Shown here one piece after another: positions 53,195 through 64,000 of a stretch of DNA of 64,000 nt. The DNA comes from Macrothele yani. Lineage: Eukaryota; Arthropoda; Arachnida; Araneae; Macrothelidae. The notes below the pieces were generated by a model, which was not told where the DNA came from, did not search any database, and was given only the letters and a program-made list of their open reading frames with translations. Within the stretch, counting starts at the first letter, position 1, and every line of letters begins with the position of its first letter. The stretch spans positions 118,047,072 to 118,111,071 of the forward strand of contig CM076999.1 in NCBI GenBank assembly GCA_039090855.1, in the 5' to 3' direction. A program made the translations under genes and the position numbers.

Positions 53195-54417
53195 TCAGAA
53201 AATTTCATCAGGACCCACAATCACCTCTGGCTGAAATCGTAGTGAAGACCATCATGCGTGAGTCAGCTGAACAGCTGGAGACTACCCGCACGAGCATTAT
53301 CACACACTTGCATCAACTTGGGAAGGCGCACAAGAGGGGAGTTTGGGTACCACATCAACTTACATTTGAGCAGAAAGCAAATCGCATGAGTGCATGCATT
53401 TCCCTGCTTGCATCAGTGGCATAACTAGCACAATATGCCCCCTCCCCATTTACTTCAGCACCCTTATGTACAATAGTTTTCCCCAGGATTTTGAACACGA
53501 AGGAGGATGCATTTTTCGTGGTGTGTGTGTTTAGGGGGAGGGGGGGGGGTTAGGAAATCAGGGAGAGTGTCTGCAAAAGTAATGGTGGTACCTAGAGCCC
53601 TGTAGTTTTAACTTTTTAAGTAATAGATTTGACAATACGTGTAATTGCTTTGTCCAAAACTAAAATAAATCACTTGAAGAAATCACCCTCTTGGACATAG
53701 CAGACCTGCGGCTGCTGTGAATAAATGTTGACACCTGTTGTGCACGTAATCCTAGGTAACTGGCTGCTTTCCCCACATCCTCCATGGGGAATCCCACTGT
53801 GGTCTCATGCTTTTCCTCAGCAGCGCAGAGAGAGAGAGGGAGATTGGAGAGTGATCGTATTATTTACAACCCATTGCAGAGCAATTGTATTACAACCCGA
53901 AGTCAAAGAGCTGAACACTTTCAGTCTGTAGGACATTCAGTGTTTTAAAAGTGAAACTAGGCATTTATTTAGGCAAAGCTAGTGCATCTTAAAACAAAAT
54001 ATGAATCTTTGGGTTAATTATTGTGCATGTCCAAATTTTTTCATAAAACTATAACTGGCAGCTGCAATATGCCCCTTCGACCCCCCCCCGCAGCTGCGAA
54101 GGTTGGTAGTTACACCACTGGCTTGCATGTGACCAAGTTGAACTGTTCTTGGACAGCATTGTGACAGGTGATGAGGAATGGGTCCTGTATGACAATGTCA
54201 GCACCTGGAAACAGTGGTTGGACCCAACAAAGAAGCCCATGCCAACTCCCAAAGCTGGTGTACACCCATGTAAGGTCCTGCTGTCTATTTGGTGAGATAT
54301 GTGGGTTGTTGTGTTTTTGAGTTGCTGCCGCAAAACACCACTATCACTGCTGATGTGTACTGCCATCGGCTTGAGATCTAGTGAACTTTGAAGTTGCTTA
54401 TTGATCAGCGTAATTCT
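53195..54417 (+). mobile_element. Mariner fragment split by a hAT element
   Basis: The plus strand encodes part of a mariner transposase: ESAEQLETTRTSIITHLHQL, RGVWVPHQLTFEQKANRMSA, then after the insertion DQVELFLDSIVTGDEEWVLYDN (first catalytic Asp), LDPTKKPMPTPKAGVHPCKVLLSIW and NTTITADVYCHRL. Both ends are missing; a LINE tail starts at about 54418. A TGA lies after LLSIW. Removing the hAT and one target copy rejoins ISLLA to CDQVELF in frame. Confidence 0.85.
53414..54120. mobile_element. hAT-like element with perfect 8-bp target duplication
   Basis: GCTTGCAT flanks it at 53406-53413 and 54121-54128. The ends are CAGTGGCATAACTAGCA and, inverted, CAGTGGTGTAACTACCA. ATATGCCCC blocks lie near both ends. 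At 707 bp without coding sequence it is non-autonomous, related in end sequence to the element at 25651-26382. Confidence 0.95.
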
Positions 54418-55199
54418 TCATACATACATATCACTAAGCTGTTCTCTGATATTCAGAGGTTAGCTCCTCACAGGAAGAACTTACTGTTGCTGAATCAGAT
54501 GTCTCTATTTACAGCGATCTTGGCACACAACTCGAACTTCATTAACATCCATCACATGTCACGCACAAGACCTTTTGTACTTCATACTCATTATCTCTTT
54601 CTCATGCAGACATTATTGAATCTGGTCTTCCCATGATTTCCTTGGCCTTCCTCTACCTTTCTTTCCTGCCACATGGGTTGAATAAATTCTCGTAGTAAGC
54701 ATCTCATCACTTATTCTTTCAACATAGCCGAACCACCTAAGAAAATTAGTCTCGACCTCACTAACAACATTTTGCCTCACATTACACATCTGCAACACAT
54801 CTTCATTTCTCACATGATCAGAGTGTGTCTTACCACAAACCCACACAAACTACTCCTATGTCTTTTCTGCAGAACCCATGTTTCACTGCCATACATCAGA
54901 GTAGGAACAATTACACTTTCATATACAGTCATTCGGGACTTTCTTGAAAATCCATCATTCCTGTGTATTTCTCCGAAAGTAACTATAACTTTCAACGAAG
55001 AGTTCACTGTCCTACTAATTTCACCATCTAATTTGTTCTCTCTGTCAGACATGCTTCCCAAATATACAGACTCATTTATCTGGTCAATAACAGCGCCATT
55101 TAGACTTATACTACATTCAGTACTACCAGTTCTTCTCTCAAAAACTATAACTTTAGTTTTTCCCTTATTTATAGACTCAGTTTGAATTTCATACAAACT
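54418..55199 (-). mobile_element. RTE-2 LINE, 3' fragment
   Basis: The minus strand encodes NKGKTKVIVFERRTGSTECS, VYLGSMSDRENKLDGEISR, VIVPTLMYGSETWVLQKRH and VETNFLRWFGYVERISDEM, with small frameshifts. The stem-loop and (CATA)n end lie at 54418-54460. The 5' truncation point is at about 55199. Confidence 0.9.
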
Positions 55200-56074
55200 T
55201 CCCTTTTTCTAGGTCTGGAAAGTCCTTGATTTTTCATATTTTTATGAAAGGTCCTAGAATAGTCATGGAATTGTTTCTTGCAATGAAAAAAAATTGGTTC
55301 AAATGTTTCAATTGCTGGAACACTTTGATCTAGCTCCTTGTAGTGTGTTCTCGTGATGGCATCACTTCCTTTCATGGAGTGTGGAGGCATGTTGTCATCT
55401 CTTTAATCTCATGTGATGCAGCATTGCAAAAATTTTGAGTGCTATATTTCCTGCAACCTTGGCCTGTGATATAGCAGTTGTGTGCTGTTGGAGTCACAAT
55501 AGCTTGTGGAAACCTTCCCATAAGTCCAAGATGGCCTTTCCTTCTAGAACATGTTTTCTGTATGAAGGATATGGATATGTAGCCTCTCTGCTATCAACAT
55601 GCATGGGAATAGATGACTATGGAATAGGGAAATTTTAGTGTAATGGCAAAATTGTTTTGTATAATTATCATTGTGCTAAGTTCCACATTGCTTCATATAA
55701 GTTTTACACAGTGCAATTCTTGTGCTGGAAATTTTTTCCACTTCATTGAAGATGTTACACACACTCAAAAACACAGTAACAACGGAACCCGTATTACTTC
55801 GTACGAATTGTAAATGCATAAAATTTAAAACAATGCACTATGATTCTAGAGCAAAAATTTAAGCTCCTGGAATTTGTTGATGAACTCCTGGAAAAGTCCT
55901 GGAATTTATTTTCTGTAAATGAGTGCAAACCCTGTGTAAGTTCTGGGCTGCTTATTTACATATACAGTTGTTTCAAGGTTTCAAGCCCCTGGATATCTAT
56001 TGGCATTCATGGTCATTGCTGATCTGATTATCTTATCACAGAAGGTTTTTGAATTGGGTTCATTTGACCAACAT
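55200..56074. other. Mostly unassigned; possible hAT-like element 55211-55935
   Basis: GGTCTGGAAAGTCCTTGA at 55212 and the inverted CAGGGTTTGCACTCA ending at 55935, with nearby TCCAGGACTTTTCCAGG, look like loosely paired hAT-type ends. I found no matching 8-base flanks. No gene is supported. Confidence 0.3.
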
Positions 56075-56990
56075 TTGCTGTATGCTGATGACACAGTCCT
56101 GTTGGCAGAGAGCAAAAGTGAGTTACAGAGCATGTTGTCCCAGATGTATGAAGTTTATATGAAATTCAAACTGAGTCTATAAATAAGGGAAAAACTAAAG
56201 TTATAGTTTTTGAGAGAAGAACTGGTAGTACTGAATGTAATATAAGTCTAAATGGCACCGTGATTGACCAGGTGAATGAGTTTGTATATTTGGGAAGCTT
56301 GTTTGACTGAGAGAACAGATTAGATGGCGAAATTGGTAGGTGAGTGAATTCTTCATTGAAAGTCTTAGCTGCTTTAGGAGGTTTTCACAGGACTGATGGA
56401 TTCTCAAAAGAGTCCCGCATGGCTGTGTATGAAAGTATAATTGTTCCTACTCTGATCTATGGCAGTGAAACTTGGGTACTACAGAAGAGACATAGGAGTC
56501 GGGGGTGGGTGGGGGGTGAGAAGACACGTTCAGATCATGTGAGGAATGGAAATGTGTTGCAGTTGTGTAACGTGAAGCAAAATATTGTTAGCAAGGTGGA
56601 GACTAATATTCTTAGGTGGTTTGGCCATGTTGAAAGAATGAGTCATTAGATGCCTTACTAAGAAATTTTTGTTGGCCCAAGTGGCAAGAAAGAAAGGCCA
56701 ACGAAGTCATGGGAGGATCAGATTCAGGAGTACCTGAATGAGAAAAATATTGAGTATGAAGTATAGAAGGTCTTGTGTATGTCGTGTGATGGATGTCACT
56801 GAAGCTCGTGTTGTGTGTCAAGATCGCTGTAAATGGAGAAGTTTGGTACGGCAACAGTAAGTAAATAATCAGTTAAAAATTTATCTGGTGGTTTGTATTA
56901 TCTGTTAAATGTTTATTTGTCAGATGGTCTTTCTTTGAGGAGCTAACCTCTGAATATCAGAGATCAGCTTAATGATATGATATGATTAAC
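56075..56990 (+). mobile_element. RTE-2 LINE, 5'-truncated plus copy
   Basis: It starts at the reverse-transcriptase catalytic box LLYADDTVLLAESKSELQSM and continues through KGKTKVIVFERRTGSTECN, SIIVPTLIYGSETWVLQKRH and VETNILRWFGHVERM to the 3' stem-loop (CTCTGAATATCAGAG near 56950) and an ATGAT tail. Stops and frameshifts are scattered. Confidence 0.9.
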
Positions 56991-56994
56991 ATGC

Positions 56995-58349
56995 ATAGAA
57001 TTTCAATTCACAATTCCTACATGTTCTAAGTATCATGGCTTCCATTTTATTTTCACCGATTGTGCTTTTATCTTATTCAGTAGTAAGAGAAACGAAAATA
57101 AATAAATATGATAGAAAAGATGTCATTGAATTCTCAGGTATAGTGAGCACATCTTTTGAATCAGGAAAATGTTTGGTAATACTGTGACTGACACCTTTGA
57201 ACAACAGTAACTTGTGAGCAACAGCAAGTTTTGATTGGTACAGAACAGCTGCTGTAGGATTAACATTAGTGATAACCTCCAAACAACAAAACCTCTCAAC
57301 CACAGCCAGTGGACACCTTACCCTTTGGGATGGTACGGAGTTCTTTTGGTACTTTGGAGAAAGGGATAATATAGAACTATTGAGGAATAATATAATATAA
57401 TAGGAATGAATAATATTATTGCTAAAGGAAGTGTGTCACAAGAAAGATGTGTTGGATTATGGCCAATGCAGTGGTGTGCTTAAATGAAAAGAATGAAGTT
57501 AAAGTTTAGTTCAACATGAGGCGAGCTCCAGCTCCTGTTATGTTTTGTATGTATCATTTGCAACCTTTTGGGGATGGTGGTGGTGGTAGGATTGTTGCCT
57601 GAAATGTTTTCCGTTGGCGGTGGTATACCTTCGTTTAGTCCCTGTGGGTTCTGTTCCTATTTTTTGGGTCACTGCCAGCTGACTATGCAGTTCAACTTCA
57701 CTGTCCAACCTTTCTCTTTCTTTCTTTTTTTCTTTTTTCTCTTAGCATACCCTAAATGTAACTTCTTAGCTTGTTATTTCTAATGGGAAGTTTAAGACCA
57801 TAGGTCAGACACCACTTTCTTAAAATCCTCTACACCATGATTTTTATTATTGTTATTTTGAGTTTTTTTCAACATTCAGCATTTGGAGAAAGCTCTGAAA
57901 CCATTTTCTTTGTGCATAAGCTTTGTACAATTATTCTCCTTCAATACCAAAGCAGCGGACTAGCAATGTTAACCTAGGCCTAACCTCCGAACAACAGCAG
58001 CTCCCAATAATGGTCACCCTTTCCTAGTCCAAGTAGCGACCATTATTTGGAGGTTTCACTGTATAAAATGTAGTAACTTATATATGAAGGGGAAATGAAT
58101 TTACCTGGAGAAATAATTCTTCACAGATACATGGAAGGCATATCATTTTTGTCACAAATATACCATATTTTCACTGTTTCCCATGGAGCCATCCTAATCT
58201 TTTCAGGAATACATCTGTACAAAATCAAAAATAGAAGGCATCTTTTTTTTTTTTTTTTTTTTTTGTATGATTTCTATTTTTTCCAATTCCTACTGTTATA
58301 GGGTAAATTCTTAAGAAACACCACATTTTTACAACTAGACCTGTGGAAG
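56995..58349. other. No gene recognised; one Tigger-like terminus
   Basis: Mixed sequence with CT-rich runs. CAGTGAAACCTCCAAATAAT, read on the minus strand from 58061, resembles a Tigger end, and related GAACAACAGCAGCTCC-like sequence recurs near 57240. No complete element was defined. Confidence 0.35.
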
Positions 58350-58739
58350 TACAGTAAAACTTCTATAACTTGAATCTCCAAGGGAACTACAATTAACTTC
58401 AAGTTGTAGAAAATTTGAGTTATAGAATTAATCTACCAGTGAGCATCTGTTGTTAAATTTTCTAAATTTGCCTAAAAAAGTAGTACATAGTTCTTGGACC
58501 AAGGGTTATCGTAATCACTGTATTTATTTAAATGCAATTACAAATGTTTTAACTACTACAGTACTTTATCAGTTGTTTAAAAAACACTGCCATGCATATA
58601 AGTTTTTATACTGTTACGTATTTGCTGATAATATGTATGTATGGTAGTTCACAAAATTGGAGTCACAAATCAGATGAAAATTTAACTTGCATACCTCTAG
58701 CTTTTATTTAAAAAAATCTGTCAGTTTGGCTTGCCACTT

Positions 58740-61200
58740 TGATCCTTGAGTTTCTTTCAACACAAAGTTATGCAAATGTGAAATGGCTTGAAAGACATTT
58801 CACATTTGCATAACTGCAGACTGTCTCTCTTGATTTAGCAAAAGGTCTTAATGCGTTTACAGCATCAAATGCCTTCTGTATCATCGGTGGCTGAAATGCA
58901 TAGAGCCATCATCTTCGTCAAGGATTTCCTCTTCTGTTTTTGAAACAGATTTCAATATGTCAGTTTCTTTCGGATACATCGAAACAATGAGTTCATTTTC
59001 AACACTGACATAATTTTCAAAGGAAAAATCTTTAGGAACTATTGATCGTTCTTGTAGAATGTTCCAGTCATAGTCTAGGATATCGTCAACATATTAGAAG
59101 TATACAAAAGTTTCCACCACTCTCGCTAGAGGGCACTGTAGAGGTCTAACTGACCGGCGACTGTGCTGTCAGTTCGTACATGAAGCCAAGCATGGCAGTC
59201 AATAGAGTTCATTTGCGGCACTGTTTGTTATTCACGTATAATTTAGGGGAAAGTGCAAGTGAAGCATATAGTTCAATATGTCAGGTGTATGGCAAAATGG
59301 TTATGGGTGAGCGGACGCGTAGAGAATGGTTTGCCAGGTTTAAGAAAGGTGATCTAAGCTTGGAAGACATGCCACATACAGGTAGACCGCAGGAACTCGC
59401 AGACGAGGAGCTGAAATCGCTGTTGCAAGAGGATGCCACACAATCGACCATACAACTGGTGAAACGTTTGAAAGTGGCTCAATCGACAGTGGTACAGCTT
59501 TCTACAGGCCTTGGAGAAGATCCCAAAGATTGGTAAGTGGGTTACACATACTTTAACAGAGCGTAATATTGGCCAACAATTGGGCATCTGCATGTTGTTG
59601 CTAAAGAGGTTTCAAGGGAAGAATTTCTTGGGGGGAAATGGGTCTGTTGCGACAACCCCATACGCAAGCGATCTTGGGTCGACCCAGGCCAGCCATCAAC
59701 ATCCACTGCGAAACAGGATATCCATGGGGAAAAGGTGCTGTTGTGTGTGTGGTGGGATATGCATGGAGTGATGTACTTCGAACTGTTGAAACCGGGCGAA
59801 ACAATCACTGTGCACAATATGTAGCGATCAGTTGATGAAACTGAACACTGCAATCTAGCAAAAACTCCCATGGACAGATAAAGGATGCCACCCAGTCATC
59901 CTGTTACATGATAATGCCAGAGCACATGTCGGTGCCACCACGAAATCGACCCTTGAACAGTTACACTGGGAGGTTTTACCACACCTGGCTTACTCCTCGG
60001 ACATTGCACCCTCAGACTTTCATCTGTTTCGCTCTATGCAACATGCCCTAGCCCAACAGCGGTTCACCACAGTTCCAGAGGTGGAAAATTTCGTCTCTGC
60101 ATTCTTCAGCTCAAAACTGGAGTCATTCTATCACAGGGGCATTCATTTGTTGCCTGAAAAATGGCAAATGGTCATTGATGCTAACGGCCAATATTTCGTT
60201 AAATAAATGTGTACCGGTTTCCTGGTTGTTCCTATCTCTTTTCTCCTTAAAATGGCGGAAACTTTTGCATATTCCTAATAGATATCTGGAGAAACCACAG
60301 AAAACTGTTCCTCAGTGACTACAGACTGGACAAAACCAGCTTTGTGGAAGCAGTTAGCTATCGTGAAAATCTGTACGTTTCCTCAGGCATCATGCACTTC
60401 TCTAACACAGTCAAGAAATGTTACTTCTGGCACTTGTTGCTCTTCTATCGAGGCTTTTAGTAACTTCTGCACAATGTTGTGATTTCGGTACAAGTGTTTA
60501 AGATTTTTTATCACTCCTTAGTCCATTGGCTACAGCCTTGATGTTAAATTCAGGGGGGGGGGTGCATCATTTTGATAGATTTTAGGTCACACTTTAATAC
60601 TTTTGGGTGAGCAGGACAATTATCTACAATAAACAAAAATTTTCTGTTTTCAGCAGCAAATTTCTGATCCATTTGTAGGAGCCAAGACTCATAAATTTCC
60701 GATGTCATCCAAGCTTTCTTATTCCTTTCATACAGTAGAGGAAGGCTCTTAACATCTGAAAAGCACCTTGGTTTTTTAGATTTCCCAATTAAAAGAAGTG
60801 GAAGTTTTTCTTTCCCAGACATGTTGGCAGCTACCATCAGGGTAACTCGATCTTTGCTACATTTTCCTCCATGCATGCATCAGATTTAAATGCCATGGTT
60901 TTATCTGGTAGACACTTATAAAAAAGGCCAGTTTTGTCAGCATTAAAAATGTCATACACCTCATATTCAATTAAAAGACCAGATAAAACATCTGTAATCC
61001 ATGTGTCACAGCATTCTTCATCTACAGTACTGTTTCTCCACAAATAGTTTTAGAAACAATACGCTTTTTCTCTTATCAACATACCCAAAACTGGTAAATT
61101 TTGATCTCTGGGAGTTCTTACCCATTTTAGTATAGCATCTTCCAGATCTGGATATTTTACCTCTTTAAAGCATTTTCACTTGGGATCCATGGCATCATCA
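58740..61200 (-). pseudogene. Tigger transposase (CENP-B/jerky type), split and frameshifted
   Basis: In minus-strand order: PDLEDAILKWVRTPRDQNLP (DNA-binding part); YDIFNADKTGLFYKCLPDK (first Asp; the usual NADETG has Glu to Lys); a frameshift near 60860; KDRVTLMVAANMSGKEKLPL; KKAWMTSEIYESWLLQMD; FLFIVDNCPAHPKV (second Asp); PMD then GVIKNLKHLYRN (third Asp, with stops on both sides). The inserted mariner follows. The reading continues in frame as SPDIYVDDILDYDW and an acidic C-terminal tail with SVSKTEEEILDEDDGS. The element has the family's DDD triad but cannot encode an active enzyme. Confidence 0.9.
59094..60278 (+). mobile_element. Mariner inserted in the Tigger gene
   Basis: The ends TTAGAAGTATACAAAAGTTT and, inverted, TTAGGAATATGCAAAAGTTT are flanked by TA (59092-59093, 60279-60280); length 1,185 bp. 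The N-terminal 118 residues (59180-59536) form the DNA-binding part (CQVYGKMVMGERTRREWFAR, LVKRLKVAQSTVV). The C-terminal part from about 59900 to the stop near 60205 is open, with LLHDNARAHVGATT, SSDIAPSDFHLF and exact DD34D spacing. The first Asp motif is damaged (GDEKW reads GGKW), and the middle is frameshifted and contains a TAG. Confidence 0.95.
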
Positions 61201-62059
61201 ACATGTTTCAACAGATTTTCACCATTTTTTTAGATGGTAGAAAGAATAATGCAGTTTCTCTAACTTTTCACTAACTTCCATATTTTTCAGCAATGCCTTT
61301 TTTCTTTATTCCCCTAGTATCCACTTCTTGTATTAACTTTCTGCAAGGATAATACTTTAAGCTTCCTTTTAGACATCACAAAAATTTTCACTATAATGAT
61401 AGACTTGGATTTTACTAAAACTGAGTGCACAGCACTCACTGCCTCAAATGGGCCCAAAGAATGCAGACTTAAGAAAGAATTTGCGAAAGAATTCTACTCA
61501 TGTGCTACAGGGCAGGACTTGTAGCTAAGGGCTAAATCCCTGAAAATGGTCCACTTGGAAGGAATTAAAACATTCCCTTCAAAAGGTGGATGGGAGAGGG
61601 AATCTCCTTTATTCAGCTGACCTTGTTTGACCCCCAGCACATACAAGACTAGCAACAGGTAGATTTTTTGTTTAATTCAAGCTTTAGAATACTATTTTCA
61701 CGATTTTTTTCACAAAACATGAAATAATGCTTCGAGTTTAAGAAATTCGACTTTTTAGAAGCCAAAAATGTATGAAAAAATGAGAAATTTTTATGCAAAA
61801 TGCTGAAATTTTTCGAGTTATGAAAAAATTCGACTATTCATAGAAATTTGAGTTTTAGAAGTTTTACTGTAATTGTTTTTGTGGTTGTTATATACTTGTT
61901 AAAAATTGTTTTACACTTAAAGATCATTGAAAACAGTTGATTCCTTAAACTGTTATTATGTCCACATTATTTTTTTATTCTTTTAAGTGAGAACAGAAAA
62001 AAAAAGAAGAAATTAAAACCAATTTTACAGTAAGTAAAATTTTTTCTTATCTTTTCCAG

Positions 62060-62126
62060 TTAAATGAGAAGTCTCGAGAAAGAAAAGTTCCTGCTACACG
62101 TGTTGGACGTTTGATGTCTTATGGAA
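62060..62126 (+). CDS. COQ8: COQ8/ADCK3-like kinase, third coding exon
   Basis: The acceptor CTTTTCCAG ends at 62059 and the donor GTAAAT begins at 62127, leaving the reading in phase 1. The 67-base exon encodes LNEKSRERKVPATRVGRLMSYG plus one base. This is the conserved ERKVP-TR-GRL-(N/S)(F/Y)G block found just before the catalytic core in COQ8A/COQ8B (ADCK3/ADCK4) of animals. It is the strongest evidence for the gene identity. The product is expected in the mitochondrial matrix at the inner membrane, supporting the coenzyme Q biosynthetic complex. The KxGQ motif, A-rich loop and kinase residues must lie on exons beyond the window. Confidence 0.85.
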
Positions 62127-62129
62127 GTA

Positions 62130-62476
62130 AATCTGACTTATTTTTATATTACCTGTGCTTCTTTGCATTTTTGTCAATTTGTGGTTTTACCCCACAGGGA
62201 TGATCTGATATGCATTTTGCCTATTCAGTATTTGTAATAATATGTAGTTTCACTAGCTTTTCTTACAAGCAGTGTAATTCATGAGATATGATACCTTAGC
62301 AGAAATTACCAATGAGGCCTGAAATGCGGCATTAATTATACAGAATTTACTCATGGGTTATTTGGTTAAAGTAGAATAGCAGAAGTGTCAGCCATGGTAA
62401 GAGATAAGGCAGATGAAGGTTTTCCAAATTTCACATCAGATTTGTGTTCCTGAAGTCTTGAGAGAATTTTCTGGAA
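62130..62476. other. Start of intron 3; no feature seen
   Basis: AT-rich intronic sequence downstream of the third exon. Confidence 0.5.
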
Positions 62477-64000
62477 TTAACTTCCTATGTACGCGGTTAA
62501 TCCAACGTTAGTCTTGATCGGAATTTTATACACTCCAGGCGAAGAAAGCGGAGGTCTTGGGTCTCTGTCATTACGGAGGATAACAGAAATTGAAGGGGAA
62601 GAATGAATGGCAAGTCCACATCCTTCTCTTTTGAAGATACTGATGAGTTTGTAGGCAGAAGGTTCGTGGTAAGGGATTGAGCCAGCAAACGTTAGTTCCT
62701 TTTTTGGTGAAACAGGTTGAAGAGCAACAACTGGTTTTTTCTTAGCATTTTGAATTAATTTGAAAACCAGGAGAGGGGGAAAGCCATGTTGAGTAGCGAT
62801 CAAGCAGATGTTTGCTAATTCATTTGTTAGATTAACTTCAGTGTTACAAACCAAATGAGCTCAATGAATGAGAGACTTGAGGGCTGACAGTTTATATTGG
62901 TAGAAGGTATGAGAATTCAAAGGAATAATGCTATTGGTAGAAACTGGTTTTTGGTAGACAGAAGTGGAAAGAAGATTATTACATTTTGAGATGCTGACAT
63001 CCAAGAAATTTATCTTGCCAACAATTTCTTCATTAATAGTGAATCTAATGGACAGGAAATTTTCAGTGATTAAATTTGTGAGTTGCAATATATCATTTTT
63101 AGGATGAAGCCAGATGACAAAAATAATAAACAATCGACATAACGGAGCCATAAGGTAGATTGTTGGTCATGTTGCATCACTATTGATTGCTCAATTATTT
63201 GCAGGTATACTTCAGCCAAAAGTGGGGAAAGAGGTGACCCCATCGGTATGCCTTGGTTTTGTTGATAGCATTGATTATTAAAAATGAAGAAACTGTGTTG
63301 ACGAAGAGAATACAGGCAATCATACAAACCCTTGGTTAAAGTGCCGTCCATGGGGAATTGTTCTTTGAATTTATGAATGAGTAGCATGTGTGCTTCAAAT
63401 TGAGGCACAGAAGGAAAAAGTGATTCAACGTCCAGGGTAAACATACTTGCATGACCATCAATGGAATTTGAAAGTCTAGAGATGAATTCAGCAGTGGATG
63501 AGATATTGAAGGGGTGGTTATTAGTGATAATCTTGAATTTTTTGGTAAGGCATTTTTCCAGGTTACAAGCAGGAGAATGAGTATTTTCCACAAGAGGTCT
63601 AATTGGAGCATTAGCTTTGTGTAATTTAATTTGGGCAAATAATCTAGGAGAATTGTAGAAAGAAGGTGCGGAAAATTCTCCTAAGAAAACCTTTAACGAC
63701 TGTAACTTATTGAGGCGATCCACAGATGATTTCAAGGTTTCCACAGGATTTTTAGAAATAAGTTTGCAATTGGTGGAAAGGAGGAAATCATTGACTTTTT
63801 GATTAAGGGTATCCTTTTCGATAATGACTGGAAGGCCGACTTTATCAGCCATACATACAGCTAAATTATTAGCTTTTAGGAACAGTTTAATTTTCAAGAG
63901 CTTTGAGGCAAACTTAGTATTATTGACAGAACTTGAGTGTGCTTGCTTAATAAAGATGGCAGCAGCCTGAATACGTATTTTATGCTGAGCATCGGAAGTG
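62477..64000 (-). mobile_element. Penelope-like element running out of the window
   Basis: The minus strand is open from the window edge to about 63070 and encodes an N-terminal region with KANNLAVCMADKVGLPVIIE, FYNSPRLFAQIKLHK, then the RT palm MFTLDVESLFPSVP and QGIPMGSPLSPLLAEVYLQ. The catalytic motif reads LRYVDCLLF (YVDD to YVDC). After a frameshift it continues with INEEIVGKINFLDVSIS (62861-63151), a stop near 62860, then a stretch ending GVYKIPIKTNVGLTAYIGS, the first half of a GIY-YIG endonuclease. Homology stops there, so the 3' end is truncated. One catalytic-Asp change, a frameshift and a stop make this copy inactive, though otherwise well preserved. Confidence 0.9.

Larger units (their letters stand above)
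58352..61869 (-). mobile_element. Tigger/pogo element split by a mariner
   Basis: The terminal repeats start CAGTAAAACTTCTA at both ends (inverted at the right), with TA at 58350-58351 and 61870-61871. Without the nested mariner (59094-60278) the element is about 2.3 kb, the usual Tigger size. The minus-strand transposase is described separately. Confidence 0.9.
49449..62059 (+). other. COQ8: Intron 2 of the COQ8-like gene (12.6 kb)
   Basis: A GT-AG intron, phase 0, from GTAAGT to CTTTTCCAG. It is filled with SINE, Tc1, LINE, foldback, mariner, hAT and Tigger sequence. Confidence 0.7.

Noticed and set aside
1..64000. Bacterial-type operons, CRISPR arrays, prophage or insertion sequences
   Set aside because: The window has spliced coding sequence, tRNA-derived SINEs and animal-type transposons; no ribosome-binding sites, regularly spaced direct repeats or prokaryotic gene clusters are present.

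Overview
The window is AT-rich nuclear DNA from an animal, most likely an arthropod and possibly a chelicerate. The evidence is GT-AG introns, tRNA-derived SINEs, RTE-type LINEs, Penelope-like retroelements with GIY-YIG domains, and many mariner, Tc1, Tigger, hAT and Sola-like DNA transposons. The species cannot be fixed from sequence alone. Most of the bases belong to mobile elements of several ages.

The one host gene I can support lies on the + strand. It has three exons, at 28939-29142, 48987-49448 and 62060-62126. They join in frame (phase 0, phase 0, then a phase-1 exit) and encode the N-terminal part of a COQ8/ADCK3-type atypical kinase. The anchor is the third exon, whose peptide carries the conserved RERKVP-TR-GRL block that precedes the catalytic KxGQ domain. 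The two complete introns are 19,844 and 12,611 bp and are almost wholly transposon. The kinase core lies beyond the right edge. A CpG-rich patch near 1 kb with an AAGATGGCGAC motif may be a promoter or leader exon, but nothing ties it to this gene.

Layout. 1-8.6 kb: a CpG-rich patch, RTE fragments, an unassigned ORF remnant, a Penelope remnant, and mariner and Tc1 remnants. 9.6-19.5 kb: an inverted SINE pair, foldback elements, a long RTE copy with target duplications, hAT-like elements and degenerate tandem arrays. 20.2-23.6 kb: a nearly intact 3.2-kb RTE inserted in the tail of a SINE. 24.2-28.4 kb: a Penelope element rearranged head to head and two hAT elements. Intron 1 holds a 4.1-kb Sola-like transposon nested in a Tc1/mariner-like element, a mariner broken by a LINE and a 3-kb hAT, a full-length second RTE-like LINE, a Penelope copy split by a SINE, and a complete but dead mariner. 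Intron 2 holds a complete Tc1, LINE tails facing each other, a 785-bp palindrome, a mariner split by a hAT, and a Tigger split by another mariner. The right edge carries a Penelope element running out of the window on the minus strand.

Target-site duplications let the order of insertion be read directly in at least nine places. The most noteworthy signals are the TE-swollen COQ8 gene, the clean nested stacks, hammerhead-ribozyme-like cores at a Penelope 3' end and in a perfect foldback, a conserved 3' stem-loop in all six copies of one LINE family, and SINE families that share a central domain but have different tails.
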